Shown here: in pieces, positions 10,835 to 23,010 of the stretch | How the letters are laid out: every line of letters begins with the position of its first letter | Position numbering within the stretch: position 1 is the stretch's first letter | Source: Trichobilharzia szidati | Taxonomy: Eukaryota; Platyhelminthes; Trematoda; Strigeidida; Schistosomatidae | Assembly: GCA_944472155.2 (NCBI GenBank) | Contig: OX235279.1 | Coordinates: 135,256,920 to 135,320,919 of the forward strand | Reading direction: 5' to 3' | Length of the DNA: 64,000 bases | The notes under the pieces: generated by a model | What the model was told of the DNA's origin: nothing | The model's input: only the letters and a program-made list of their open reading frames with translations | Databases searched by the model: none | Translations under genes and position numbers: made by a program

Positions 10835-12005
10835 TCAGAGGAGAAAATTTTCTTTATCGACGAAATCATCTTCAGAGGCTGTACAATCGTATTTATACTT
10901 ACAAAAATATATAGTGGTCTATTATTGAGTAATAGGGGTTGACATAATTGATATACGAATAAGATGTTACTAAAACGTCACACAAAAATTCCAAAATAGT
11001 ATTAATAACAAAGTAGTTGAACTTGGAATTCTACCCAAGATAGAAGGAAAATATGGAGAAGTTCCTTCTGTGTACATAAATCAGAGTTTCCCACGCTATC
11101 GCTAAGGCCTCGACAATGAACAACATACGGAAACTTTCAGTTTTCGAGAGGCTTGTTTTGACTCCGTAGACGACTGTGAATAAATTCTCCTTACATAATG
11201 AGTGACCAGTAGTGAATATATGTTAAAATTATAGCAGATTCTTCGGATTCTAGTCACAAGAAATATTATCAGTTTCCGATTGCGAATGATGGGTACCCAA
11301 GTGTAAAAGTTTGTTGACTGGCCATTTCATGTAGGCTTTCTATAAGCTGATCTGTTCAAAGTCCCGTCAGTCTTCTTTGTTAGTTGGACGTCTACAAATA
11401 AGATTGTCTGTCTGGTTTCCGCTTGAATTGTAAACTTGATGTCTGGGTGACAGGTACTAAAAACTTGAAGGATATTATTTAGGTAACATTTATTATCACA
11501 AATGAAAAAAGTGTCATCGGCTTACCTTTTGTACAGAAAAAGTTGTCAATGGTCGGTTCCAACGGACCGTTTTCCAAACTTGCCATAAAAATACCTACAA
11601 GCAACGGGCTTAAAGGTGAACTCATAGCCACACCATCTTGCTGTCTGTAAATAGTACCATTGAATGTGAATTAAACGTTCAAAGAGGATCTAAATAAAAG
11701 TTCTTTTAACTTAGGTGTTGATATTCCAATATTCAAGTAGTTGTCTTCCAAGTACTTGCATAAGAAACAAATCGTCTCCGTAAATGGGGCTTTTGTAAAG
11801 AGAGATTCAACAACTAGTGATATCATGTTACTGTCACCCGCTTTCACATTTTCGATACAGTCTAAAAGGCTGTAGGAGTGCTGTCAGCGTTTTTTCAACT
11901 GGATGGTATGGATATCCGGACATGACAGAAATAGGGCATAATGGAAGTCCCTGTTTGTGCGTTTTTGGTTATCCGTATAACATGTATGTCGTTATCTTGT
12001 TCTAA
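10835..12005 (-). pseudogene. PLE family 1, decayed RT with endonuclease mostly deleted
   Basis: Reading the minus strand from 12005: THKQGLPL (near 11960), ESLFTKAPFTETICFLCKYL (near 11800, RT motif A region), YRQQDGVAM.SP (near 11640, motif B) and a *ADDTFFICDN block (near 11530). In the last, the tyrosine of YVDD has become a stop. NGQSTNFYTWVPI lies near 11300. The next recognisable block, near 11120, is the endonuclease C-terminus (FIVEALAI), so most of the GIY-YIG domain is deleted. It ends in a hammerhead-like block at 10850-10893. Confidence 0.7.
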
Positions 12006-12925
12006 ACTTAAACATTGTTTCCCAATCAATGTTTATTTCCTCTTTTTCTTATTTCAAACATTTTTTAAAGCAGCAAATTGTAAATTATTGGTAAGAAAAA
12101 CCCACTGAGATGCATGAATGTATGACAAATGGACATGTACACTAGTTATGTGAACAGCTGTCAACCTCTCATACCATTTCTGAAACAGAAATAGATCAAT
12201 ATTGGGTTTGAATGACACTTTTGTTCGGAATACCTGGATTATATATTATGACCAGAATTTAAAACTTAAACATCATTTGGAATCAAACAAGTACCTGCAA
12301 CATTCTAAGCTCAATTTAATGATGAACACTAACTAGGGGATAGAGATTTTCTTCTTCTTTATTTAAAATATCACCAACCTCTCTACATTAATGTGTCATT
12401 TTGAGATAAACTGTAATTTTTAATACCATGACATTTTATCACTGTCTTTCATGTGCATTCAGGTGTAATTGTTTATATATTAACATATATAAAACTGTAT
12501 TCAACCTACTTCTATGAAAAATTCTGTGGGCTAGGAAGAAAGAAAAATGTCGCTATCGATTGAGTGAAAGAAGAAAACACCAGAAAGAAAGGAAGTAAGA
12601 TTATTTAACTTCTGTTTATGTGAACTGATACTTTCGGAAATTATTTAAGCACAGCAGCAGTAGCAGTGAACAAGAATAAAATTGCTTTCCTATGTTAAAT
12701 TTCCAATGATTCATAAGTATACTATTCAATGATATGATTCAGCAGGATAGGAAATACCGGCTATACTATGAACAGAAATCTCGTGTGTAAAGATTGAAAT
12801 GAACACAATCAACAGAAAACACAGTGTGCAGATGTCTTTTAATTAAAAAGAGATGAAAGGAAATAACAGGAGCACAACAGATGCAAGTAAAATCTTTTCT
12901 CAGGGTTTATCTTTCATACAATCAC
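12006..12925. other. AT-rich stretch, nothing recognised
   Basis: I see no domain-like reading or repeat with a second copy in this window. Confidence 0.4.
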
Positions 12926-12929
12926 ACAA

Positions 12930-13090
12930 TTAGATGGAATGAGATAACAGTATTAAAAAGTAATATAATTAGATGGAAACAGAATTGTATCAGTGAATCT
13001 TTGTCTATTGGGCAAACGCCCAATACATGAGACAGAAAAGATTCAGCATCACTCCCGGAAGCATACATATATACATATATATACACTTGT
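12930..13090 (+). pseudogene. PLE endonuclease C-terminal scrap (family of the 8.4-9.8 kb palindrome)
   Basis: The reading RWKQNCISESLSIGQTPNT*D is collinear with RWRERLITESLFIESTPNTC in the palindromic PLE arm near 9.57 kb. Only about 150 bp align. Confidence 0.5.
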
Positions 13091-13443
13091 ACTAGCTACT
13101 TCCAGAATACATTTTACTAAGCTGGTATATGCCCTCCAAACTCTATACTTTCATAAAACCAATTAAAAGAAAATAAGTTTAAAGTAGCGGCATTTTTTGT
13201 CTTTATTGTTCACTAGTGTAGTCGGTTGTAAATTTTTTACCATGGCAACAAAAAAATATTATGAGCTGTGTAAATAAAAACAGATATAATTTGATATAAT
13301 GATAGTAAGGAAACGTAATCACCTCCACCGTGATCTACTTATTTATTTGTTCATGCACTAGGGTAAAGAGAGAATCCTTGGTGAAAGAACCACCGGATAC
13401 GTGTCGAGGGACTTGATTATTATTATTATTATTATTATTTCCT

Positions 13444-15306
13444 TTAGTTCCTAGAGGAACATAGGGCTTCAGCCATGCGTCTCCATTGCGTTCGGTTCTC
13501 TGCTAGAGTTTTCACCTGGCTCCAGGTCTGCCCACATGCTTTCATCTCCTCTTCACATGATCTCCTCCAGGTCACCCTTGGACGACCAACTCGTCGCTTC
13601 CCTTTCGGGTTCCACTCGAGCAATGGCTTGTCTAGTGATGTCACTTGCTGGTTTCCTCAGAGTGTGGCCAATCCATCCCCATTTCTTCCTGCCTATTTGT
13701 TTCACAATCGGTTCCTGGTTGGTTCGCTCCCAGAGATCCCTCCCTGTTGCTGATCCTTTCCGGCCATCTGGTCTTGAGTATTGAGCGAAGACATCTGTTA
13801 ATGAAGGTCTGTAGCTTGTTTGAGGTGCTCTTTGTGACACGCCAAGTCTCTGATCCGTATAGTAGCACTGACTTCACATTGGAGTTGAAAATCCGGATCT
13901 TATTTTTGACGCTGAATACTGTTGACCTCCACACAGATTTGAGAGTAATGAAAGCTTGCCTTGCTTTCCCGATCCTTGCTTTGATATTCCCGTCAGTTCC
14001 GCCTGTAGTTGAAACGATGCTTCCCAGGTAGGTAAAGGAGGTTGTTTCTTTCAGGTTCCTTCCATTTATGCTGATTGCTGTCTGTTGTTGTTGCCGTGGC
14101 TGTTGGTGTTGGCCAGGAATCTTCATCACCTCCGTTTTCTCTATGTTCACCTGGAGTCCTATCTTTGATGCTTCTTCTGCCAACTTGTTACTTTTCACTT
14201 GCATATCTTCCAGTTTGTGGGAAATCAGACATATATCATCGGCGAAGTCCATATCCTCCAAGTGTTTTGTGTGAGTCCATTTTATGCCTGTTTCCTCATT
14301 GCCCGCTGTTTGTCGCATTATCCAATCTACTGCAATCAGGAAAATCATTGGCGATAGCAGGCAACCCTGTCTTACTCCTGTCTTCACTTCGAAGGATTCC
14401 GTGAGCTTCCCGTTGTGGATTACTTGGCATGCAGCGTTGTCATACAACTGTTGGATGAGACGTATAATTGTCGGCGGCACCCCGTAGTAGCGAAGTAGTT
14501 GCCAAATCACCTCTCGGTCGACGCTGTCGAAGGCCTTTTCAAGTCGATGAAGTTGAGATAGAGAGGTGACTGCCATTCCAAACTTTGTTCAATGATGATC
14601 CGTAGTGTGGCGATTTGATCAATACATGACTTGTTTCTCCTGAATCCAGCTTGTTCTGGTCGAAGTTTTTCATCCAGGGCTTGTTTGATCCTTTCCAGGA
14701 TGATGCGGCTTAGTATTTTGCTTGGGATGGACAGGAGCATAATTCCGCTCCAGTTCTTGCATTGACTTAGATCTCCTTTCTTTGGTAGTTTGAATAGGTA
14801 TCCTTTCTTCCAATCCTCGGGTACTTTGCCTTCTTTCCACACCTTCTCCAGTAGTGGCGTCATCAAGTTTGCTGTTGTCTCTGGGTCCACTTTCAATGCC
14901 TCTGCTGGGATTCCATCTGGTCCTGCTGCTTTTTCAGCTTTCAGCATCTTGATTGCCTTCAGGACTTCTGATTTCGTCGGGGGTTGATGTTCACTGGTAA
15001 TTCTGCTTCCGTTGTTGGTATTGTTGGGCGCGTTGTAGGTGCCGGTCGGTTTAGAAGTCTTTTGAAGTGTTCAGCCCAGTGTTTCCTTTGCTCCACTTCT
15101 TTGGTGATTGACTTTCCGTTGTCATCCTTCACTGGCTTAATTTGTGACGAATTTTTGCCTGAGAGGTACCTAGTTGTTTGGTAGAGTGTTGCGAGGTCTC
15201 CTTTGCCTGCTGCTTGTTCTGCTTCATTGGCCATGGCTTCATAATACTTTCTTTTGTCTTTGATATAAGAATAAAACTTGGGCACTGTGGTAGAGTGTAA
15301 TTCCAT
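13444..15306 (-). pseudogene. RTE ORF, reverse transcriptase and C-terminal part, frameshifted
   Basis: Four overlapping frames reconstruct RT in order. The linker KDKRKYYEAMANEAEQAAGK sits near 15.25 kb. AEKAAGPDGIPAEALK lies near 14.93 kb (fingers) and PEQAGFRRNKSCIDQIATLR near 14.65 kb. KAFDSVDREVIWQLL is near 14.53 kb (motif A), GVRQGCLLSP near 14.38 kb (motif B) and LEDMDFADDICLIS near 14.25 kb (FADD catalytic pair). GRPRVTWRRSCEEEM sits near 13.58 kb, the typical RTE C-terminus. Frameshifts lie near 14.95, 14.54, 13.75 and 13.64 kb, so no full protein can be made. Confidence 0.85.
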
Positions 15307-15427
15307 TATGGGTAAATTTTATTTTGATAGAGTCTCACAGTGTTATACATTAATATTTACTGATGACGTTTCGAGCACAATTTATTGCTCATAATCATAT
15401 CAAGGTGATATGATTATGAGCAATAAG
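15261..15427 (-). mobile_element. Small nested PLE 3'-end insertion with snap-back, 13-bp TSD
   Basis: The sequence matches the left 3' end of the palindromic PLE from 8433 to about 8578. It then folds back: 21 nt ending ATCATATCA, three nt, and their exact reverse complement to 15427. It is bracketed by TTTCTTTTGTCTT at 15248-15260 and 15428-15440, a 13-bp duplication of the RTE target. It disrupts the RTE ORF between endonuclease and RT. Confidence 0.85.
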
Positions 15428-16752
15428 TTTCTTTTGTCTTCTCTGGCACTCTTCTTTACTCTTTTGTTCAGTGTATTGTAGCTTGCATTCAACTCCTGTT
15501 TCTGTTGCTCGTCGGTGCACTGGATAATCTTTTGTTTCACCATCCTTCTCTCTTCTATTAGCCTCCAAGTGTCCGTCGTGAGCCACGGTTTGTCCTGTCT
15601 CTTCTTTCTGCCCAGAACTTCCATGCAGGTTTCGCTCCATACCGCTTTCAGGTTGTCCCAGTGTTTTTCGACGCTGACCTCTTCGCTAATGTTGATTTGT
15701 GTCTTAGCTTTGTCCTTTATGCTTGCAGTAAAGATATCCTTTGTATCCTGGTCCTTTAGTTTTTGAGTGTTGAACTTGGCTTGTGGTCTATCTGCAGCTC
15801 CTGTTTCTCTGAAAGCTTTTAATTTGAGTTGGATTGTTCCTTGTACGAGGTAGTGGTCTGAGCCAACGTCTGCTCCTCTTCTTGCTTTTGTGTCCAGTAG
15901 GCTGCGCCGCCACTTCCTCGAGATTGTGATGAAGTCAATTTGGTTTTTGGTTCGCCCATCTGGTGACACCCATGTAGCCTTGTGAATATCCTTGTGTTTG
16001 TATACGCTGCCACCAATCACTAGTTTATTGAAGGCGCAGAAGTCGGCGAAGAGTTCTCCATTTTCACTCATCTCTCCCAGAGCTTCTTTACCCATGACGA
16101 GTTCCCTTCCTGTGTTGTCTGGTCCAAGTTTGGCGTTCATGTCTCCCATTAGTATTTTGATGTCACCAGCTGGAGTATTGTCCATTGTTGTCTGCAGTTG
16201 TCTGTAGAATTCTTCTTTCTTTTCGAGGTCTGCGTTGTTTGTGGGTGCATAGCACTGTATAATTGACACTTTTCTTCCTTTGGAGTTGAATCTGGCGGTC
16301 ATTATTCTGGGTGAGATCGCCTCCCATTGTATCAGAGCCTTGGTTGCTGTTGGTGACATCATTATAGCCACGCCCTCGGTGTGCGAGTGGTTGTCTTCTG
16401 GGTGACCGGAGTAAATCACTGACTCACCTGTTGACAATTTGGTGAGTCCGTTTCCGTTCCATCTGCTTTCGCAGATCCCCAATAAGTGTATTCCGTATCT
16501 CCTCATTTCGCTTGCGATCTGGGCAGCTTTGCTAGTCTCGTACATGGTGCGGACATTCCGTGTCCCCACACAGACTTTTTCTTTTGACGCAAGGAGATTG
16601 TTCACGCTGAAGTTTCTGTAGCAGGTTTGTTTACAGGGTGGGGTTGCTGGCCTCACGCCTGAGTTTAGCCTTTGGGTACCTGAAATAGAAGAAAGGTTAG
16701 TGTTGCGTGACCGCAGAGCCCAGGGGACATCTGCTTGAGGCCGGTCACACAC
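15428..16752 (-). pseudogene. RTE ORF, endonuclease part
   Basis: About 440 codons are open from a Met at 16752. The AP endonuclease nicks genomic DNA to prime reverse transcription. Catalytic blocks are all visible: the N of GTRNVRTM (about residue 64), the E of LGICESRWNG (about 90), the D of LMGDMNAKLG (about 203) and the terminal GSDHYLV (about 298). A linker follows (KKRQDKPWLTTDTWRLIEE) that leads into RT. The frame runs into the nested PLE at 15427 and stops at 15400. The first 60 residues, before KEKVCVG, are not conserved in the other copies. Confidence 0.85.
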
Positions 16753-16821
16753 GGCCTTGAGTTAGGAATAAATAAGAAGGTCTACTTACCTCACCTAGTT
16801 TACTAGTCCACTAGTTAGACT

Positions 16822-17030
16822 GCATCGGTGGCACGGTGGTTAGGACTCTCACCGAGCATGCACATGGTCCGGCATTCGATCCCCTGCCGACGAACACCCG
16901 ATATCTATGGTCGGCCTGCGAAATTTTGGCTACCGATATACATGGTGAAAATTCCATACTTGTACTGAAAATACTGTGTGGCATCAAGCTGTAATCAAAA
17001 TAAAAATTTAAAAAAAACAAAATAAATAAG
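16822..17030 (+). mobile_element. SINE-B copy 2
   Basis: A box GGTGGCACGGTGGTTAGG, B box GGCATTCGATCCCC, the shared body (GGTCGGCCTGCG...CATCAAGCTGTAATC) and an A-rich tail to about 17030. It lies directly beside the 5' end of the minus-strand RTE. Confidence 0.8.
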
Positions 17031-17040
17031 GGGAGGTTGG

Positions 17041-19760
17041 GAGTGAGGTTAGCAACTGCAACTCAGAAGAGAAAACCCAATCGCCATGGGAATTTCAAAA
17101 CGTATTCTTTTTTGAAACAGAGAAGTATAAACAAGGCCAACAGGTGAAAGCTTTTGAGAACGCAGACGATCGATGCTCTTCTTTTGACCAAAAAAAAAAA
17201 CAGTATGGAAACATGGAGTGTCAAAACCATGTTTGAGGCTACTTAGCAAGAGAGATCAGACTACAGAACAAATGACAACATGTGACACAGAAGAGCCAGA
17301 TAATTCCAAAAACATTAAATAACAGTGAACTCTCAAAATTGCAAGCACAAAAGCGAATAATCCACTCTGGGCAATCAGACGACAATCACGAATACACTGA
17401 GAGTGGCAATCATTTCGCCCACAGCATTGAGGGCTGTCATGCAATGGGAACCAATCCCCTCCAGAATCATGACAGATAAATTCTACTGCAAAAAATATAC
17501 AACTATACAATGCCACGCATGATGCGGCTAACAACAGAGACACAGTGGAAAATAAAGAGAACCTGTACAGACAAACACAAGCAATGCCAACATCAAAATC
17601 ATAATGCAGGATATGAAGTCAAATAACACTAGGAGCAAATAACACTGGAAGAGAACTCGTCATGGCTCCAGGCACACTTGCTCAGTCAAATGAATAAGAA
17701 TACGAAACTCTCCACAGACTTCTGTACCATCAGTGATTTGGTGATTGGAGGCAGCGTCTACAAACACAAGGAGGGACACAAGACGACATGCATTTCACCT
17801 GACAAGCACACCAAAAGCAGGTACACTTCACATGAATCCCATGAGAGTGGAGACACGAACTACAGGACACAAACTCGAGAGGAAGAGGTGTAGTCGCAGT
17901 TGGAGGAGGAGGAGCAGATGTTGAATGAGGCCAAATCTAGTTCAGGAAGCTCTCAAGGTCAGGTGGAAGGCCTCCGTAGAGACCAGAAACACTGGACCAC
18001 AACTCCAATTCCACAAGAACAAACTGAAGCGTGAAGCTATAAACGACACCTACACAGAAATCATCACCAAGGCGTTCGAAGAATGAATCAGCATCACCTA
18101 TGAGAGCTGTCCTGAAGAACAATAGAACATGGAATGTGGAACATGGAAGGAAACCTGTACATAGAAACCTTTTTATAGAGGAGAATAAAGAGAGCAGAAG
18201 CTGAGTACCACCTACAACGCAGTGAAGAAAGGAGTGAAGAAGAGTGGTAGGAAAGACAAAAGGGGATTTCACAGTACACTGGAAAGTGACACAGAACAGG
18301 CTGTAGGTGAGTGAGGCCTGAGAACACTACATCAGATAACCAGGTCGCTACTCGGGAAGAGGCCAACACAGATTAGAGCAGTGAAGGATAGTGAAGATGA
18401 CCTAATTGTGGTTGAAATCACCACTTAATGGATCTTGGTTTTCATCGAGTTCTGATAGGTTGGACGTAAAGTGTAAGCGTAAAACCAGGTCACTACTCGG
18501 GAAGAAATAAACTCGGGTGAATGCTGTTACACATACTGAAGGAAACCCAATTAGCAAGGAACTGTAACCGAGCAAAATCTACTTCAAAGGACGCTCGGAT
18601 AAAAAATAATAACGATGACAATGATCATAATAGCTTTATTCTGAGCAGTGTTCGCATAATGTATAAACCACGACTGAGAGACACAGGATTACCAGTGAAT
18701 ATCGAGTCTTCCACAAAGACAAACACTCAAAGACCATGAACATACTGAAAGCCTACGGGGAAAGCAGCCGGCCTAAACACAATTCCCCAGAAACACATAT
18801 AACGCGTCCAAAGAACTCAGAGGATATGCTCACGCCGCCAACATTTCGAAGGAAAGAAAGATACCTACTGATTGGAAGAAATACTACCTCGTCAAAGTAT
18901 CAAAGCAGGCTTCTGCAAGAACTACAGCCGAATCACGCTCTTCTCCACGCCTACCAAAATGCTAAGTCACGTCATCGTGGAGAGAGTGAGGGATGTTCTG
19001 GCTGCAAAACTCTACCTTGGACAGGTAGGATTCAAGAGAAGCAAACCATGTAAGGACCAACTTGCAACGCTACACATCTTCTTTGAACACAGTCTAGAAT
19101 GACAGGCAGTCTCACCTCGAATTCATCGACTTCGATGGTCCGAACTGTGCAGTGATTTGGAAATTACTTGTGCGTCGGTAGCACAGTGGTTAGGACTCCC
19201 GCCGACTATGCACATGGTCCGGGGTTCGATAACCTGCCGACGAACACCCGATATCTATGGTCGGCCTTTAAAATTTGGGCTACCAATATCCATGCTGAAA
19301 ATTCAATACATCTACCAAAAGTACAGTGTGGAATCAAGCTGTAACCAAAAAATAAAAAAATAAAATAAAAATAAATGAACTTCCGAAAACGATTATAAAC
19401 CTGATTCAACGGCGTATGATGCTGCTATATGTCAGTCAGTTGCCAAAGAAAGGTTCAGCGAAGTGAAGACGGGAGTAATGCATGGATGCCTTCTATCACG
19501 GATGATATTCCTGATTGTGGTTGACTAAATCGTGGGATGCACCGTGCCTGTGTGAGTAGACGAGCATGCGTTGGACTGACGAAAATAACCTAGAAGATCT
19601 GGATTTCGCGGATGATTTATGTCTGAGATAGCACAAACTGGAAAATGTACAAGCGAAAACCAACAAATTTGCAGAAGAATCATCTGAGATATGACTTCAG
19701 ATGAACTTATAGAAGACAGAGGTGATGAAGATATTCATGTAGTAACGTCAAGCTTCAACC
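17041..19760 (+). pseudogene. RTE-clade LINE, decayed copy B
   Basis: It starts with an RTE leader-like block (GAGGTTAGCAAC) and the CATGGAGTGTCAAAACCATG endonuclease start at 17.21 kb. IIHSGQSDDNHEYTES follows near 17.36 kb, LVIGGSVYKHK near 17.75 kb, KPCKDQLATLHI near 19.04 kb and a DLDFADDLC-type block near 19.6 kb. An EKTEVMKI-like block sits near 19.72 kb. Copy A matches it from 17.61 kb on. Many stops and frameshifts. A SINE-B interrupts it at 19171-19373. Confidence 0.75.
19171..19373 (+). mobile_element. SINE-B copy 3, inside RTE copy B
   Basis: Head TGCGTCGGTAGCACAGTGG, B box GGGGTTCGATAACC, the shared body and an (AAATAAA) tail. The uninterrupted counterpart in copy A (about 1817) has CGACACTACC where the SINE sits, so insertion came with loss of about ten bases. 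I see no clean target duplication. Confidence 0.85.
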
Positions 19761-19889
19761 ACAATCAACGGATATATCTTTAAGTAAATCGTCTCTTTCG
19801 TTTATGTATGAAGCACCCTTCCAGCTACAAGCAGAACTGTCATTTGATGTCCGGACTTTAGCGATAATTAACAAGCGACTCTGTCTTCT

Positions 19890-20170
19890 AGACGGCTAAC
19901 TACTAACTAATAAAACATATATCAGGTGACAAAGAGGTTCACATTCCGAATCAATATATATGTTAATTAACAACCAGTCACGACAGTGATGGTCAGGAGA
20001 TGCAATTATATCATCCATGTGGAATTCGAAATAATTCAGTTTATATTTAAGCTTGTGCTGAAGATGTCTAAAAGAACAATGAAAGCTTCTCAATTGAATC
20101 AAGCAGTTCACAGAACACAACCAAATCGAAATCATCTACCTGAGCTAAACATTTTCTCTATTAGACTGCT
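19890..20170 (+). repeat. PLE family 2 3'-terminal fragment
   Basis: It matches the end of the PLE at 21.5-23.0 kb: GAAGATGTC, then ATGAAAGCTTC at 20079-20089, CAGTTCACAGAACACAACCA and CATCTACCTGAGCTAA. It contains the hammerhead-like CTGAAGA...GAAAGCTTC arrangement at 20058-20090, but the stem II pairing seen in the other copy is poor. Confidence 0.6.
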
Positions 20171-20892
20171 GCTTTACGCAGAAATAGGAGTAATCTGCTG
20201 TCTCCAACTTAATTCATGCACCGGAAAATATTCTTCAGTTTACCCTGCATTGTCTTGGCAATCTGTTGATTCACTATAACTTTACTTCGTAGTCTCTTTT
20301 TTCATGATGTTGCTCTTCAATATCATTTTCAATATATTTTAATTTATCATATTCTATTCGTAGCTTTAGTTTTATCAGCTTATTGCTCTGTCATTATTTT
20401 CTACACTCATCACAGCATCCTTAGCATATATTCATTATCCTTCCCTTACATTAGATTGCCTTAGCACAGATAAGACAATTTATTTCTGAACTGACTTATC
20501 CCGTCTTCAGTACGATTTGATATTGAAAAACAGTTTGTGCTGGTTTCGTACATTAGCTAATAAGGTAGAAGACAGAAACTGATGATACCTCTCCATGTAT
20601 GTGTGACCACATATACTTTTAAATTGCAAAGTACGATGAGATTTGCTACCAACGTTAAGATGCTGTAAGAATTTCAGGAAAAACCCAAGTTTCGTTTTTA
20701 CTATGAATATGAATTTCACCGCACAGAAGTATTGAGTACCGCTTTAAGTGTCTCTTTGGTCATCAGACTTCGGAAATCAGCCCTGAACAGCAAAGTAATA
20801 GACACATCTTTCTTCGAAGCTGAATGAACTATTACAATTTTCTGTTTTCTAATTCTATGGCGTTTAGCAATTCTTATACGAAAATAATTTAA

Positions 20893-20927
<35 letters not shown>

Positions 20928-21531
20928 GGGAATCAGTTCATGGGAGTATCCTACTGTGCTGTTTTCCGGACACCGAAAAATTTACTAAATTTATCCTTGA
21001 GACGTAATTATAAATGAGTTTATAAATGCATGAAGCTTTATTGAAGGCGGTGCCTGAATTGACAGCAAAATCAATGTTGCAGAAAAATGAAATTCTGAAA
21101 ACCAAGAAATCACCACAGCCTGTCATAACGATGGGAAGAAAGAAGTAAAATAAATCAGCTGAATTTTATTACCACACTTTTTGTCATATACGTGAAATTT
21201 TCACCAGTGCCACATTATTTCCTGGGCTCTCATTCTGACTAATATTAACATCACAGTGTATTCACGTGAATCTTACTTCTATCATTAGGTTAATTACATA
21301 GGTTTTATTAAAGGGCTTCACCAAAGCACTTCCCTGGAAGGTGGCTACGCTGTAAATCTACAAACTAAGTCATTAGTGGACGTCATCTTAGTTTGGATGG
21401 TACGAAGAAGGTACCACTTCAAGATTGACCTATCTCACTGTCAAACCATCAGTAAATTACTCAAAAGCGCATGACTACAATTAAACATGGTTGAGATTAT
21501 AAGAATTAGTATGAAAACGCTTCTATAATCT
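20171..21531. other. AT-rich stretch, nothing recognised
   Basis: It holds a (TA)n microsatellite at about 20898-20931. No reading with recognisable motifs was found. Confidence 0.4.
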
Positions 21532-21544
21532 GAATGCTGTTCTT

Positions 21545-22997
21545 CGACGTCACAGTATTGTATACCTCAATCGGACAAAAACTAGCAAAAGAAACCATGG
21601 AGCAATTACTTAGCAACGACGAACACCTTCCACAAAAATCAAAAATGCAACACACCAGTTGGATGGAATGCATAAACCTATGTCTAAAAACGTACTTCCA
21701 ATTCAGCGGCCAAATATATGAACAAGTCAAAGGAACACCTATGGAATCACCAATATCAGGTTTGATTGCAGAAGCAGTGATGCAAAGGCTCGAGAACATA
21801 ATTCTACCAAAGATCAAACCCAAGATTTGGATACGCTACGTAGACGACACATATGTAATTATCAAAAGAAACGAGTTAGATAAAGCTCACAACCTGATAA
21901 ACAACGTCTTCAACGATATGAAATTCACAAGAGAAGAGGAATCAGAAAACCAAATCCCATTTTTGGATGTCTTAGTCAAGCGAACAACGACAGGAGAATT
22001 AGGAACTCAAGTCTATAGAAAATCAACTCACACACAAATACTGAATTACAACAGCAACAATCCAATAACACACAAGAGGAATTGCATACAAACACTATTC
22101 AAGAGAGCCAACCAGGACTCATTGCAGCACTCTCACCTCAAGGAAAATTGAAGAAAGATATCTCATGGACGTCTTCCAAAAGAATGGATATCCACGGAAT
22201 TTCATCAAAAGACATATACCTCCAAGCCAACCTATCAAACCAAAAGCCCCCAAGGAGAGCACAAAGAAAATCGCCCTACCCTATATATAAAGGACATCTC
22301 AGAAATCACTACAAGACTCTGCAAACCTTTAGTAATTGACGTCGTACACAAACCAACAAAATCACTTCACTCAGTTCTATGCCAACCAAAAGACTCAACA
22401 ACGAAAGAAGATAAAACCAACATCATCTACAAAATAAATTGCATCAACTTCGAAAAACACTACATTAGCCAAAGTGGACGTCCCCTTCGTCTTCGTATCC
22501 ACGAACATAAGCTAGGCGTCAAAAGACATGACATCCACTCCCTCATCTCACTACATACAGACAACCACGTACATCAATTCGACTGGGACAACGTTCAAAT
22601 ATTAGACAGAGGAAACAACAAGAATGCTAGAGAACTTTTAGAAGCCTGGTATTCCAGTGAATCATCAATCAATAGACACATCGAGATAGACAAAATTTAT
22701 CAACCGATAAGTAGGAAACCTCACACACAAAGGGTCAAAGTTCAAGTCAAATCAGTTCCAGTACAAGTAGCCTAGAAGGTGTGAAAACACACAAAAACAA
22801 CCAATCACGTCCAAGGTCACCAGGGGAGATGATTAATAAACTCGTGGAGAAATCTAAAAGCTCACTTCAAATTGAAGTATACGCTGAAGATGTCACCCAG
22901 TAGGGTGATGAAAGCTTCGCAAATTAACCATCCAGCTCAGAGAACACAACAACATCAAAATCATCCACCTGAGCTACTAATCTTCTCTACCATATCC
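21545..22997 (+). mobile_element. 5'-truncated PLE family 2 with 13-bp TSD
   Basis: It is flanked by GAATGCTGTTCTT at 21532-21544 and 22998-23010, a perfect 13-bp duplication. The reading opens inside RT motif A (DVTVLYTSIG). It continues through YEQVKGTPMESPISGLIAEA (motif B), IRYVDDTYVII (catalytic YVDD near 21.84 kb) and QIPFLDVLVKR. A frameshift near 22.1 kb separates RT from the C-terminal GIY-YIG domain near 22.44 kb (IIYKINC...HYISQSGRPLRLRIHEH). In that domain YIG has become YIS. The coding part ends near 22.77 kb. It is a different PLE family from the 52.6 kb element. Confidence 0.85.
22884..22925 (+). ncRNA. Hammerhead-like motif of PLE family 2
   Basis: CUGAAGA (22884-22890) fits CUGANGA. 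A 6-bp stem TCACCC/GGGTGA (22893-22898 with 22903-22908) has an AGTA loop. GAAA is at 22910-22913, a palindromic AAGCTT forms a minimal stem III, and UUC follows. Two or three unpaired bases between core and stem II make it non-canonical, and stem I is weak. Confidence 0.45.
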
Positions 22998-23010
22998 GAA
23001 TGCTGTTCTT

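Larger units (their letters stand above)
13417..16790 (-). mobile_element. Nearly full-length RTE LINE
   Basis: The element encodes an AP-like endonuclease followed by RT and ends, right after the stop, in an (ATT)n microsatellite at 13417-13440. That very short 3' end is characteristic of the RTE clade. Without the nested 167-bp PLE piece and its duplicated target, the length is about 3.2 kb, the usual size. The 5' leader near 16.62-16.66 kb (sense GCCAGCAACCCCACCCTG) is shared with the other RTE copies and with SINE-A. The element is dead: it has the nested insertion and about four frameshifts. It is similar in kind to the SR2/Perere-3 RTE elements of Schistosoma; the exact family is not verified. 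Confidence 0.9.

Noticed and set aside
13475..14404. Plus-strand ORFs of 80-128 codons across the 13.4-16.8 kb RTE
   Set aside because: They are antisense shadows of the RTE coding strand.
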